Shown piece by piece: positions 31,801 through 59,550 of a stretch of 64,000 nucleotides of DNA. Where the stretch lies: NCBI GenBank assembly GCA_964035015.1, contig OZ035998.1, forward strand, positions 27,451,262 to 27,515,261. The letters are read 5' to 3'. The position numbers and the translations under genes were made by a program. Below the pieces are notes generated by a model. It saw only the letters and a list, made by a program, of their open reading frames with translations, was not told the DNA's origin and ran no database searches. How positions within the stretch are numbered: the first letter of the stretch is position 1; each line of letters starts with the position of its first letter. Source of the DNA: Corallium rubrum (Eukaryota > Cnidaria > Anthozoa > Scleralcyonacea > Coralliidae).

Positions 31801-33298
31801 ACTAAATTAAAAAAAAAGTTAAAAAAAAGTAAATCCAACCTACCCTACCTAAGTTTTTGTGAAGAGAAATAGGAAACCCAGGTATTTTTTTTTTCCTACT
31901 GTAGTTGGGTAATTTTGTACGAATGTAAAAAGTAATAAACTCACTCTGAAAAACATTGCCCCTCCCTCCTTGCTGGCACCACTAACTATGATTTAGCATA
32001 TAAACATAATAATATATTAAAATATTAAAGAAATTTTATAATAATTTATCAATATTGTGGAATATGTGCAAATTTTCTTCTTAAACCAATTCAAAAGGCA
32101 GACATACTGCTTACCTTTCAAGGCAAACCTCCATCCATAGTTCATTAAATTCCCCTTGCAATGATTTGCTTTCTGAAGAGGTTTTAGCTGATGGTCTAAT
32201 TAGTTCTACTGACTCATTGGAACATGGTTCATTTGATCTAAGAGTTTCAGGTAATGTAACTGCCTCACAATTGGAAGCACAATTAGTCACACCTATCACT
32301 TCTGTTACTGATGCACCACTAGGAATATCTGATTCACTATTACGGATTGAACTTAAATCAAAGTCACTCTTCCATTTCCTAGAAAGTCCACCCATTCCTT
32401 TTATACCAGTTTTGCTACAGGTATGTAACTGACCATGTCCATGGTGTGACTTCACTGGCAGTGGCTTGACAATTGAATTCTCAAAAATTAAAGGATTCAC
32501 TTCCTCACTCGATACTTGTTTATTTCGAGTATTAAATGGTTTTTTAGACATTTTCACATTACAAATCCTCTCTTGTGCCATATTTTGCAAACCTCTTTCC
32601 CCAAATGGCTTCCTCCTACGTTGAATAATTCCTGAAAAGCTCGACTTTCTCTTCAGTGATAATGGCGCTTTACTTGTCGAAGCAGTGTTCGTTTTAGACT
32701 GGGATTTTGTCGGACGTTCATTTTCCTTCGAGTCATGGTGACTTGCTTTCAAGCGGCGTACTTCTTTCTTCTTCACATAGCTATACAATCGACTTTCTTC
32801 AAATACTGGTTTGATCGTTTGGCATCCGGGTTCGGGAAGAACGGCTTCGAATACATTTTGTTGTAGGAACTTTTGGCATAGCTGTTGGGCTTGGGTTCTC
32901 GTGACATTCGAGCCATAATTGGGATTGAGCTTTAGATACTCGTGCATCCATGCCAGGGCTTCTGAACCGCTGAAGCAATCATGATAGTACTTCAATCGCC
33001 ACCTCTTTTTCTTCAAGCGAACTCCAGCTTTAAAATCCTTCACCAACCCGTTCCACTACATCAAATATACGTGTAAAGTCGGCGTCAAATCTTTTGAGTA
33101 GACTGTAATTCTATTAATTCTTCGTAGTTCGTATTTTACAGTTACAACTAGACAGTAGATTCTCGACTTCTCGTTACATTTTACCACAGACTGTGATTTA
33201 CTGCAGATTTTAGAAAGTGACATACAAATACTTACCATTCTCGTAGCTCTGAAGGGCTTTTCGTCAGAAAAAAGCACCACATTTTGCTCTGATTCCAT
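13703..33298 (-). CDS. DEPDC1: DEPDC1-like protein (DEP domain, RhoGAP-like), multi-exon gene
   Basis: Exons found (minus strand): 33298-33236, 33055-32115, 27468-27365, 26067-25918, 23577-23411, 22041-21925, 18151-18071, 14077-13703. All internal borders have AG/GT sites and phases that fit. Together they encode about 665 residues. The N-terminus starts MESEQNVV and enters the DEP domain (residues ~21-105). A long low-complexity linker follows, then a RhoGAP-like part with IPEPLLPP and ALQYTLLLLKK, and a C-terminus with CKRVTSQEYEEQK and basic KERKKKIKQ. This order matches vertebrate DEPDC1, which acts in the nucleus and in cell division. One conserved exon between 27365 and 26067 was not found. 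The assignment is from remembered family sequence. Confidence 0.85.
14198..14503 (+). mobile_element. tRNA-derived SINE-like element, copy 1
   Basis: Two direct copies of a block with TCTACACTCGAATTTTCC (14198-14285 and 14415-14503) flank a tRNA-like segment at 14355-14411. The segment has A-box TGGCTCAGTGG and B-box GGGTTCAATT, and an anticodon-like loop CTAGAAT. Related copies are at 22585-22760 and 56340-56825. It lies in the last intron of DEPDC1. Confidence 0.6.
14545..14570 (-). ncRNA. Hammerhead-ribozyme-like core in a Penelope end fragment
   Basis: CTGACGA, a GGGC/GCTC hairpin and GAAAC on the minus strand, followed by ACGT...ACGT that can form stem III. Outside, AGGTATACT (minus, near 14580) can pair with AGTATATCT near 14510, which would give a distal stem I. 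This is the most complete hammerhead fold of the window on paper. Confidence 0.45.
14600..15399. other. Intronic stretch without gene
   Basis: Part of the last DEPDC1 intron. A short block of ACCATACCAT repeats occurs near 14590-14645. Nothing else is recognised. Confidence 0.5.
15400..15720. repeat. Dispersed repeat family A, copy 1
   Basis: Shares ACATGCGTCTACAGG, GACAAGTTTCATGAGGA and GTGTATGAGGCTGA blocks in the same order with 22885-23250 and 24880-25330. All three lie in DEPDC1 introns. Class not recognised. Confidence 0.65.
16010..17118. mobile_element. Longer relative of the 1742-2266 MITE
   Basis: Left end TTAAAGGGTATGGGCAACAA and right end TTGTTGCTCTTACCCTTCAA are imperfect complements. 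The inner CAGCTTGTGACGTCAGTTAA and CAAGATGGCGAACGG blocks match the 1742 element. No coding region is recognised. Confidence 0.55.
17337..18014. mobile_element. Foldback element, 678 bp, TTAA-flanked
   Basis: A large palindrome with arms of roughly 300 bp, starting GGTCTTCG and ending CGAAGACC, with TTAA on each side (17333-17336 and 18015-18018). Arms share AATTTATGCCACAAAAATAA, ATTAAAACCAGAGGGCTTCA and GCAAAACGGTGTCAGCG blocks in opposite orientation. It ends 56 bases from the DEPDC1 exon at 18151-18071, inside the intron. Confidence 0.8.
18071..18151 (-). CDS. DEPDC1: DEPDC1 exon (81 nt)
   Basis: Acceptor TTACCTTAG, donor CAG/GTTGGC, 27 codons, phase 0 at both ends. It encodes VPDGLQFEVEQQIAFHRQRG, which aligns with the human block VPSYLQTAVEKHLDYLKKG. 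The donor is weaker than consensus. Confidence 0.8.
18461..18925. mobile_element. TTAA-flanked MITE, 465 bp
   Basis: Long inverted ends (AGGGCCTATGATACGAAAAT on the left, complement ending ATAGGCACT on the right) flanked by TTAA at 18457-18460 and 18926-18929. Inner blocks TCTTGAGATATTTCAGTTTG and AAACAAACTGAAATATCTCA are also inverted. The copy at about 37494-41586 is split by a LINE. Confidence 0.8.
18991..19311. mobile_element. Tc1/mariner-type MITE, family B copy 1
   Basis: Inverted ends (TCAAAATGG near 18995, complement CCATTTTGACTG at 19300-19311), followed by TA. Inner CGCTTCTGTAGTTTGTTGTG and its complement face each other. It is the same family as 24574-24877. Confidence 0.7.
19312..19935. 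other. Intronic stretch with G- and C-runs
   Basis: No gene. A G-run (about 19382-19400) and a C-run (about 19892-19908) bracket a block with TTTTCCGGGGGTGCATGCCC and CCGGACCCCCTAG. Related blocks are seen at about 44385-44430 and 44790-44850. Confidence 0.5.
19936..20044. mobile_element. Short hairpin MITE, 109 bp
   Basis: GACCCCGTTTACATTAGAGC at the left is nearly complementary to GCTTTAGTGTAAACGGGGTC at the right, with inner AAAGTATCCGGATTC also inverted. Confidence 0.75.
20063..20479. repeat. Diffuse inverted repeat
   Basis: AGAGAGATTAAGATTCGCGT on the left matches the complement of a block at 20450-20475. Interior unremarkable. Probably a decayed MITE. Confidence 0.4.
20480..21900. other. 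Intronic stretch without gene
   Basis: Part of the DEPDC1 intron 18152-21924. A CCGACAGGG/GGGGGGC block repeats at 20535 and 20938, and AAACCGGTTTT-like blocks occur at 21415-21485 and 21740-21810. No coding region is recognised. Confidence 0.45.
21925..22041 (-). CDS. DEPDC1: DEPDC1 exon (117 nt)
   Basis: Acceptor ATTTCAAG, donor AAG/GTATGG, 39 codons, phase 0 both sides. It encodes VIQTFVPCIF and RITSFVMDNYCEVFK, aligning with the human MIHTFSRCVL and VSFLMDHHQEIL blocks of the GAP-like region. Confidence 0.85.
22553..22831. repeat. (TA)n runs around a SINE fragment
   Basis: (TA)n at about 22553-22582 and 22764-22831 bracket a tRNA-SINE fragment (22585-22760) with CTAGAATCGCAAGGTCGTGG and the B-box GGGTTCAATTCC. 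The open frames read as YIYIYI here are repeat translation. Confidence 0.8.
22885..23250. repeat. Dispersed repeat family A, copy 2
   Basis: Same block order as 15400-15720, ending near ATCCGTAAGGC and TTACTGGTCGCTTG. In the DEPDC1 intron 22042-23410. Confidence 0.65.
23411..23577 (-). CDS. DEPDC1: DEPDC1 exon (167 nt)
   Basis: Acceptor GCATTGTTAG, donor CTG/GTAAGA. It takes one base from the previous exon and ends in phase 0. It encodes LSAIRALQYTLLLLKK and QQLQLLLRFMIKISKN, aligning with the human VAIDALQLCCLLLPPPNR and LQLLMRMISRMSQN blocks. Confidence 0.9.
23705..24235. repeat. Minisatellite of about 20-22 bp units, split by a MITE
   Basis: Imperfect tandem copies of ACGTTACGTTGTGAGACCTT run from 23705 to 23965 and resume at 24195-24235. 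The unit varies by substitution and short indels. Confidence 0.75.
23966..24194. mobile_element. Tc1/mariner-type MITE inside the minisatellite
   Basis: Ends CAGTAAGCTTGGTTTTTAC and GTGAAAACCAGGCTTTACTG are inverted and flanked by TA (23964-23965 and 24195-24196). The minisatellite resumes right after it. Confidence 0.7.
24574..24877. mobile_element. Tc1/mariner-type MITE, family B copy 2
   Basis: CAGTCAAAATGGAAATACCT at the left, complement ending TTTGGACTG at the right, flanked by TA (24572-24573 and 24878-24879). Clear relative of 18991-19311. Confidence 0.8.
24880..25330. repeat. Dispersed repeat family A, copy 3, split by a MITE
   Basis: Same blocks as 15400-15720, interrupted after GTGAAACTGCAATA by the MITE at 24970-25128 and continued with TTGGTTTGTAAACC. 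Confidence 0.65.
24970..25128. mobile_element. MITE, 159 bp, TA-flanked
   Basis: Perfect inverted ends of 21 bp, GGCGAGTTTCAGGGTGTTGC and complement, with TA at 24968-24969 and 25129-25130. It splits a copy of repeat family A, so it is younger than that copy. Confidence 0.85.
25428..25790 (-). mobile_element. 5S-rRNA-derived SINE with (CATTA)n tail
   Basis: On the minus strand the head (about 25790-25688) reads AGTTAAGCCCAGTTAG, TGGTTAGTACTTGGATGGGT and GACCGTCTGGGAATA. These are the 3' half of 5S rRNA including the internal box C. A body of about 200 bp follows, then a tail of CATTA repeats at 25488-25429. A 5S head plus body plus short tandem tail is the layout of SINE3-type elements. The 5' half of the 5S part is strongly diverged, so it is not a functional 5S gene. 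Confidence 0.75.
25918..26067 (-). CDS. DEPDC1: DEPDC1 exon (150 nt)
   Basis: Acceptor CACATCCTAG, donor CCG/GTAAGA. It starts with two bases of a codon. It encodes SGFENDVFKTICEYFQ and LIPEPLLPPCFLEVFTKIS, aligning with the human VGFERDVFRTIADYFLDL and PEPLLTFEYYELFVNIL. An upstream AG was rejected because it would place a TAA in frame. Confidence 0.85.
26647..27013. repeat. Satellite of ACTAC (5 bp) and ACTACAC (7 bp) units
   Basis: About 365 bp of nearly pure repeats: 5-bp units at both ends and a 7-bp higher unit in the middle (about 26816-26915). The long frames read as TTLHYTTLHY are repeat translation. It sits in the DEPDC1 intron where a conserved exon is expected. Confidence 0.95.
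27365..27468 (-). CDS. DEPDC1: DEPDC1 exon (104 nt)
   Basis: Acceptor AATTTTTAG, donor CAAG/GTACAG. It encodes LQYALNVNSLEEILDFDSL, aligning with the human LQTILGVPSLEEVINPKQV block. It ends with one base of the next codon. Confidence 0.85.
28070..28377 (+). pseudogene. Tc1/mariner-like transposase N-terminal fragment
   Basis: From ATG 28070 the frame reads MGKLSEFARNRIVTLKSS. After a frame break it continues, in the frame of 28132-28377, with RYRKIGRLADAQRSGRRP and RFISDEMNLRIK. This is the helix-turn-helix N-terminus of Tc1-like transposases. No catalytic DDE part follows. A GC-rich stretch at 27840-27970 precedes it. It lies in a DEPDC1 intron on the opposite strand. Confidence 0.5.
28430..29100. 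other. Intronic stretch without gene
   Basis: Repeated CTAAACCTAA/CCTAAACC-type blocks at 28595-28640. Nothing else recognised. Confidence 0.4.
29104..29246. mobile_element. Small palindromic MITE, family C copy 1
   Basis: AAGTTTATATAAATCAGGAG and its complement close the element. The inner ATATTCGCGTCCGA and CGGCCGCTCATAT blocks recur at 53886-53960. Confidence 0.7.
29252..30084. mobile_element. MITE with TGTTTACACGG ends, 833 bp
   Basis: The left TGTTTACACGGCCAAAATTT (continuing AAGC) is complementary to the right end. The interior has degenerate GGTTCCGG repeats at 29545-29610 and 29800-29850. No gene is recognised. Confidence 0.65.
30085..30660. other. Intronic stretch without gene
   Basis: CTCATCGACTCGTT-like blocks with GCAGCCTTTGTACCTGTCGC repeat three or four times at 30410-30610 with a spacing of roughly 60 bp. 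No coding region is seen. Confidence 0.4.
30665..30975. mobile_element. MITE with CATAGTCAATCGAGA ends
   Basis: TGTTCCATAGTCAATCGAGA at the left and its near-complement at 30940-30972. A relative lies at 51870-52085. Confidence 0.6.
31042..31341. mobile_element. MITE with GAATAGTAAGACAACCAG ends
   Basis: Left and right ends are complements over about 30 bp. The interior repeats CCATCCTACGC several times. Confidence 0.65.
31350..32114. other. Intronic stretch without gene
   Basis: Part of the large DEPDC1 intron just downstream of its second exon. A frame at 31355-31798 shows no family match and was not accepted. Confidence 0.45.
32115..33055 (-). CDS. DEPDC1: DEPDC1 second exon (941 nt): DEP domain and linker
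   Basis: Acceptor GATGTAG, donor AAG/GTAAGC. The first 85 residues are the DEP domain (WNGLVKDFKAGV, FSGSEALAWMHEYLKLN, VTRTQAQQLCQKFLQ). A Ser/Lys-rich linker of about 200 residues follows, with RRRKPFGERG and KWKSDFDLSS patches, probably disordered. The last residues NELWMEVCLE align with the human VEEVWRYVIL just before the GAP-like part. Confidence 0.9.
33236..33298 (-). CDS. DEPDC1: DEPDC1 first exon
   Basis: ATG at 33298, 21 codons (MESEQNVVLFSDEKPFRATRM), donor ATG/GTAAGT. FRATRM before the intron and WNGL after it align with the human YRATKLWNEV start of the DEP domain. Confidence 0.9.
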
Positions 33299-33582
33299 TG
33301 GGATTGAAGAGAGTTGGAGGCTCGTCCGAATTGCTCAACAGATCAAGATAAATACACAGAGATTTGAATAAATACACAGAGTTTTATAATCACCAAGATG
33401 GCGTGACATATCGGTGGCTAAATGAGTTCTAATTAACTGGAAAAGAATTTGAAATATTAAATTTTTAAATTTCCTTGGCGTCAGAACAAAGGATTTCATT
33501 GGTTGGCTGCTCGTGACGTAAATATCGTTATGCTGCGACATAATATAGCGCTTTACATGAAGAACTTCATTTTTTTGCCAAT
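33299..33582. promoter_or_regulatory. Head-to-head intergenic region, likely bidirectional promoter
   Basis: Only 284 bp separate the start codons of DEPDC1 (minus) and METTL1 (plus). Both 5' UTRs must fit here. No TATA box is placed convincingly. CCAAGATGGCG (33391) resembles a YY1-type motif. Shared regulation is inference. Confidence 0.65.
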
Positions 33583-54700
<21,118 letters not shown>

Positions 54701-54849
54701 AAGATAGTTGACCTGGTCAGTATCATTGTACTACATGAAGACCTCTGCCCATGTATTACAGTGGGCTCTGTAATTTCCCGTTTCGTAAACCAACCCAATG
54801 ACGCAGACTTCCTCAAGTATATCAACAAAACAGACCCTGAAAACAATTT

Positions 54850-55099
54850 AATAACTATTTATTGGACGAGGTTGAGCTAGCATGGTCTCAAGAACTATCA
54901 AGGCCGACGTTTGTATTATCTGTCGAAGCCGAAAGCTGAGGTGGATAAACAAACTGAAGCCTTAGAGAGATAGTTTATAACTCATTCCTGTCCGAGGGCT
55001 TCCCCAGAGGTGAATATATAAAATCGTCTGGCGTTAGCCAGAATAAAATACCAAAGACCGATTTGGGCAGGAAACAGTTAAATAATTCTTGTTGTTATA
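54850..55099. other. Stretch downstream of METTL1 without gene
   Basis: Presumed METTL1 3' UTR and intergenic DNA. No clear polyadenylation signal was fixed. Confidence 0.35.
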
Positions 55100-55580
55100 T
55101 AGCTAGAGTTTCGCTGGATACAACGATGACTGTCACTGGTTGGTTTGTGGTCACGTGACCTTAGCTAAATTTCGATGTCTACCGAGCGCGCAATAATTGA
55201 GAATTTATTGCCTGCTCGGTCAATAAGTTTTCAATTGTTGCCCGCTCGAACTTTGAACTCTTCATGGCATCCTATAAACAAAAACTTGTTTGATACGAAA
55301 AAAAGAATATTTATAGTTCTTCAAAGCATGTATGAAGATTAACTGGAGAATTGTATTGCTGTTCTTTTGTTCTGAGACTTATATTTTTTTGGTTGAAGTG
55401 AAATTATGGAGCCAGGCGAAATGTTTTGGTAAGTCTTTCAGTTTGTCTTTTACGTACTTTCTCTTGATAAACATCGAAATTATTCAGCGAAACTCTAGCT
55501 ATATAACAAAGCACTTAATGTCTGATCCCTCGGGAAAACAAAACTAACTGTTTCCCTCGGGAGCAGACATTAAGTGTATA
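55100..55580. repeat. Dispersed repeat family D, copy 2 (uninterrupted)
   Basis: Reverse complement of 36692-37505 without the MITE insertion. Contains GTCACGTGACC, TTGTTGCCCGCTCG and GGAGCAGACATTAAGTG. Confidence 0.75.
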
Positions 55581-55609
55581 ATATCATGCGATACCTGAGT
55601 CCAATAAAG

Positions 55610-55735
55610 GTTGTTTATTACGTCCGCTTTGCCCGCGAGGGCGGAGCATACATTGTTTAGTTCGCATTGGGAGTTGAATGATTTCCAACTTTCAAAGCCC
55701 GCTCCGCCCGCGTGGGCAAAGCGCACGTAATGGAA
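55610..55735. mobile_element. Short MITE with TTACGTCCGC ends
   Basis: CGCTTTGCCCGCGAGGGCGG and complement GCCCGCGTGGGCAAAGCG close the hairpin. Confidence 0.65.
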
Positions 55736-55755
55736 AACAGCTTTAATTGTTTTAA

Positions 55756-55903
55756 GCCGGTTTCCCACTAGGCGATTTTTTTCGCGCGAAGCGACTTTCT
55801 TTTGTTCGAATTCAATAGATTTCTGATTAGTTACAGCTCAGAGCTCATGAGACAAAAGAAAAAGTCGCTTCGCGCGAAAAAAGTCGCCTAGTGGAAAACC
55901 GGC
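55756..55903. mobile_element. TTAA-flanked MITE, family E copy 1
   Basis: GCCGGTTTCCCACTAGGCGA and complement AGTGGAAAACCGGC, TTAA on both sides (55752-55755 and 55904-55907). Inner TCGCGCGAAGCGACTTT is also inverted. Confidence 0.8.
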
Positions 55904-55907
55904 TTAA

Positions 55908-56046
55908 AGCCGGTTTTCCACTTGCGAATTTTTTCGCGCGAATCGAATTTGTCTTTTGTCTTATGAGCTATTTGTCTAGAAATCTATTCAATATTTACAA
56001 TAGAAATGTCGATTCGCGCGAAAAAATTCGCAAGTGGAAAACCGGC
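55908..56046. mobile_element. TTAA-flanked MITE, family E copy 2
   Basis: Directly follows copy 1 and shares its right TTAA. AGCCGGTTTTCCACTTGCGA and complement, with TTAA at 56047-56050. The interior differs from copy 1. Confidence 0.75.
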
Positions 56047-56339
56047 TTAACTACCAGATCTATCATCTGGCAAAAGTTAGATTTAAAAATATTGAAAATT
56101 GAATGGGTTATTGAGTAAAACGTTACCCGCGCGGGAAAGTCTGTTATTAACAGCGAATAGACCTTTCCGCACGAAGTGTGTGGATAACGCGTTGAGAGAT
56201 TTGATTGACTCTCGCAAAACTTCGGACATCGAAAACTTCGGACAAACATTGGACATTAGCCAATCAGATTTGTCAAAAAAAAAAGATCGCGTGATCCATT
56301 CACTTCCTGCGGAAAGGTCTATTAATGACAAGTAATATT

Positions 56340-56825
56340 GGGCATTTCACTCGATTACATAGCATGTTCTAAGGATTTGGGGTGAAGGAAAATTCGAGTG
56401 TAGTTAATATATACATTTTAAGACCAAACCGGGACCAGTTGCGAAAAATGCAACTACACGGGCCTTCCGGCAGGAAATGAACCCACGACCTTGCGATTCT
56501 AGTGCAATGCTCTGACCACTGAGCCACGGAGGGCGTTGCCGAGAGCTTGATCGCGAGTTCTGTATATATAATAAGGTGGTAATGCCAGGAGAGAATTGGG
56601 TATATTATAAGTGATATTGGGCATTTCACTCGATTACATAAGGTTTTGGGTGAAGGAAAATTCGAGTGTAGAATATATACATTTTAAAACCAAACCGGGA
56701 CCAGTTGCGAAAAATGCAACTACACGGGCCTTCCTGCCGGAAGGCCCGTGTAGTTGCATTTTTCGCAACTGGTCCCGGTTTGGTCTTAAAATGTATATAT
56801 TCTACACTCGAATTTTCTATAATGA
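56340..56825 (-). mobile_element. tRNA-derived SINE-like element, copies 2 and 3
   Basis: The minus strand carries the tRNA-like part (56537-56462) with TGGCTCAGTGGTCAGAGC, loop CTAGAAT and GGGTTCATTTCC. It is followed by a tail with GGCCCGTGTAGTTGCATTTT and TCTACACTCGAATTTTCC. A partial second copy is arranged as an inverted pair at 56640-56820. Confidence 0.65.
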
Positions 56826-56829
56826 CAGC

Positions 56830-57413
56830 TCATTAGCACAGAATTCTGTTTTATTAAATTTTATCTTGTCGACAGAACTCGCGTATACAAGCTTTCTCTG
56901 CTTTCTTTCCGCTGGAAATGCCTAAAGATCAGTCAAAGCTTTGTAAAAGGAATAATTAATAAAAGCCCATTTTGTAAGTCAAGAAAGTTGCATTTTCATC
57001 GGAGTAGAAAAAGAAATATTTATCCTTGAGTGACAAAGGCTCATACTTCAAGCAGGAAAAGCATGGCTAAAGCTATCTCCCTCACCTTAGAGAGTCGATT
57101 CTCTTTGTAATCCCTTTACATTTTGAACTCTTCTCTTCTGCATCTTCGCAGATCTTGTGGCTTCACATTGCGGTGCAGTTTTAGGCTTTCTCTTTGCGGG
57201 CATCTTCGACCACATTCGACCACATGCAATAGCAACTGAGATTTGGTCTTTTCTTTCGCACCTGTTTTGAACAACACTTACAGGGTGATCCGATCGCATT
57301 GTTATTGGGCAAATATAATATGCCTATCCTTTAAACCAGAGAATCATCAACAGCTGTGAAAAACCCCACGAAATATTCAAAGCCAAATGAATTTTGGGTC
57401 GCATGGACACATC
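56830..57413. other. Stretch without accepted gene
   Basis: A 70-residue minus frame (57087-57299) rich in Arg/Lys shows no family match. Nothing else is recognised. Confidence 0.4.
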
Positions 57414-57667
57414 ACTGACCTCTGTATAACTGGACCGCGGGTGTCCCACGAAAAAATGACCCAAATACACGCCATCAGGCGCCATCTTGTTAGGTCTTAG
57501 CCGCGAAGTTGACCAATCACAGATGACCGACAGGACGCCATCTTGTTAGGTCTAAAATTAACCAATCAGCAAACCAGAAAATCAAAGATGGCCCCATTCA
57601 ATTGGGGACACTTCATGTAATACAAAAGTATCGTGGACCCGCAGTCCAGTTATATAGAGGTCAGTGG
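57414..57667. mobile_element. MITE with CACTGACCTCT ends
   Basis: CACTGACCTCTGTATAACTG at the left is complementary to CAGTTATATAGAGGTCAGTG at the right. Inner GCCATCTTGTTAGGTCT is repeated directly. Confidence 0.75.
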
Positions 57668-57829
57668 GACACATTCAAAGAACGAAGTTGAGCGCGCGTT
57701 TTAATTAACTGAGTTACGGACCTTTGTTTGTCCATTGTCGTTGATAAGTAGTAACAGACCCCCATCTGGCGTCCAAAGGAATGCCGCCTCATTAAATATT
57801 CAACTTATTATTTATTCATTCTCAGCCCT

Positions 57830-58140
57830 AGCTGTCACTCAACCCCCCGTGCGAATACGTCATAACCGATAGCTCTCCGACTGATTCCCGAAGTTACGTC
57901 ATTATCAAAAGGCACACGACTTATATCCTTATAAGTAATAGTAATTACCTTTTCATTTATACACTCTACCCTACTGACAGTCGACAGTTGTGGGACACGT
58001 AGACGTACAGAGCATGCGTACAGTAAACTTTAACAAAATAAACGTTCTTTACAAGGAACTAACAGAAATTGTTAGAGACACTTTATATTTTTATCTTAAA
58101 CCTTGTCTGGGGGAATATAGAGAGTTTTGAACAGCCTAAA
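57830..58140 (-). repeat. Inverted copy of the 4186-4490 repeat
   Basis: Aligns over about 300 bp with the reverse complement of 4186-4490. It lies downstream (minus strand) of the ATPase remnant. Confidence 0.6.
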
Positions 58141-58149
58141 TGTCTGAAT

Positions 58150-58590
58150 TGGCAGAGATAAGGTATAGACTTGAATGAATAGCATTCATGAATATCATAT
58201 TAAGTGTGATAAGCTAAACGGCCAAACAGTTCTTTACCCATTTAGATACGGAGATATGTGCCGAATTGTCGCTTATTTGGCTTTAGTTTATAAAGTAAAC
58301 GATGCCTTGAATGAAGAAACCGTTCGGCAAGCTGTTTGAAAGACATTGAAACACTTTCTTCAGAGGGGTTTGCCAGAATATAAACTGTCAGGGGTTAAAC
58401 GGCTGATTCGGCTATTTTATTAACGTCGTCAAGCATCTTGTTAATGTTGCTACGACTGATATTTCCATATTTATCCTGAGTGCGCGTGCAGAAGACAAAA
58501 GAAAAACTCATTAAGGGTCATTAAGGGTAAATGACAGGAATAACAGGAGACACTGAGTTTAAAAACATTTATTTCACTTTATAAATTTGT
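58150..58590. other. Stretch without gene
   Basis: Between the repeat at 57830 and the acidic frame at 58594. No coding region is recognised. Confidence 0.4.
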
Positions 58591-58593
58591 CAT

Positions 58594-58857
58594 TTATTTA
58601 AAACATTTTTCTATAGGACTGGGATGCCGACTCATCGTTATAGGATAAGGTCTGCTCCTGAAATCATATCTAGGTATCCACACTTTAGCATTATAAGCAT
58701 TATGAGGTTCATTCCTGGGAACCATTAAGATGTGACGGTCTTCTTCTTGACTATTATTGACTGTTGTTTCATGTGAATCGTCATCAGAAGAATTTTGATA
58801 TTTATTTTCTTGACGACCATAGTCGTTTGAGTCGGCTTCCGAAACTTCTTCGTCCAA
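58594..58857 (-). pseudogene. Acidic frame downstream of the ATPase remnant
   Basis: 87 residues, Asp/Glu/Ser-rich at the start, then HILMVPRNEPHNAYNAKVWI and IPRYDFRSRPYPI. Not recognised. Upstream, in shifted frames, KPCYFLTLPPTVEYPKPKP can be read at about 58960-58900, so this is probably the broken 3' part of a larger protein of the same element. Confidence 0.35.
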
Positions 58858-59116
58858 GTCGTTTTCTCCTGAATCACTTTCATCTCCAGTTAATCATTTT
58901 TGCAAAGGTTTCGGCTTTGGGTATTCAACAGTTGGAGGAAGAGTAAGAAAATAGCATGGTTTAGGTACGCTAAGTCCAGACGGGGGATTTAACAGACTGT
59001 GTTCAGGTTGTTCAGGTTTTTGCGGAGTCTCTGTCAAATTTTGTATAACTTTTAGTAGCTGTGTTTGAAGATCATTCGAACTTGATTCTGCTGGTTCTGC
59101 AGCTGTTGTTGGAATG

Positions 59117-59550
59117 TCAGAAAACGATCGAGTTGATTAAGTATAGGATGTTCTTTTCATCGGGTGTTAATTGTGGTGTTTGTACAATATCTCGCATTAG
59201 CTGTTCTGTATTGTACATAGCGTTGACGATTGGAGGTTGCTGATACGATTTCTTTTGAATATATCTGCTTGTATATGTCCTGCTACAGAACGGAGCTATT
59301 TTCTTCAGGTAAAACATTGGTCTTGAGGCGATGATCGTCATCCGTAGTCGGTTTCAGATCAAGCATTAAATAACCATGAGAGCGACTTGTGGCTTCCTCG
59401 TAGCTCTTCATAAACTCTTGAACATGTCCAGGATTCACTTGTCGTGCCAAAATAGAAATTTGTTGTTTATCCCTCGGAGACTTGAAGAGTAGGATATAGT
59501 GTGCGTTGCGGCTAATGTTTCTGGTTTCCTTTCCTTTTATATATTCTGAA
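59117..59550 (-). pseudogene. A32-like ATPase remnant, C-terminal part
   Basis: Starting at the Helitron border the frame reads ETRNISRNAHYILLFKSPRD, ISILARQVNPGHVQEFM and GYLMLDLKPTTDDD, the C-terminal half of the ATPase begun at 60854-61340. A stop (TAG near 59283) and a shift follow. The next segment reads NAMYNTEQLMRDIVQTPQLT. Several breaks mean no intact product. Confidence 0.6.

Noticed and set aside
57087..57299. Arg/Lys-rich 70-residue frame
   Set aside because: Composition only; no motif, no context.
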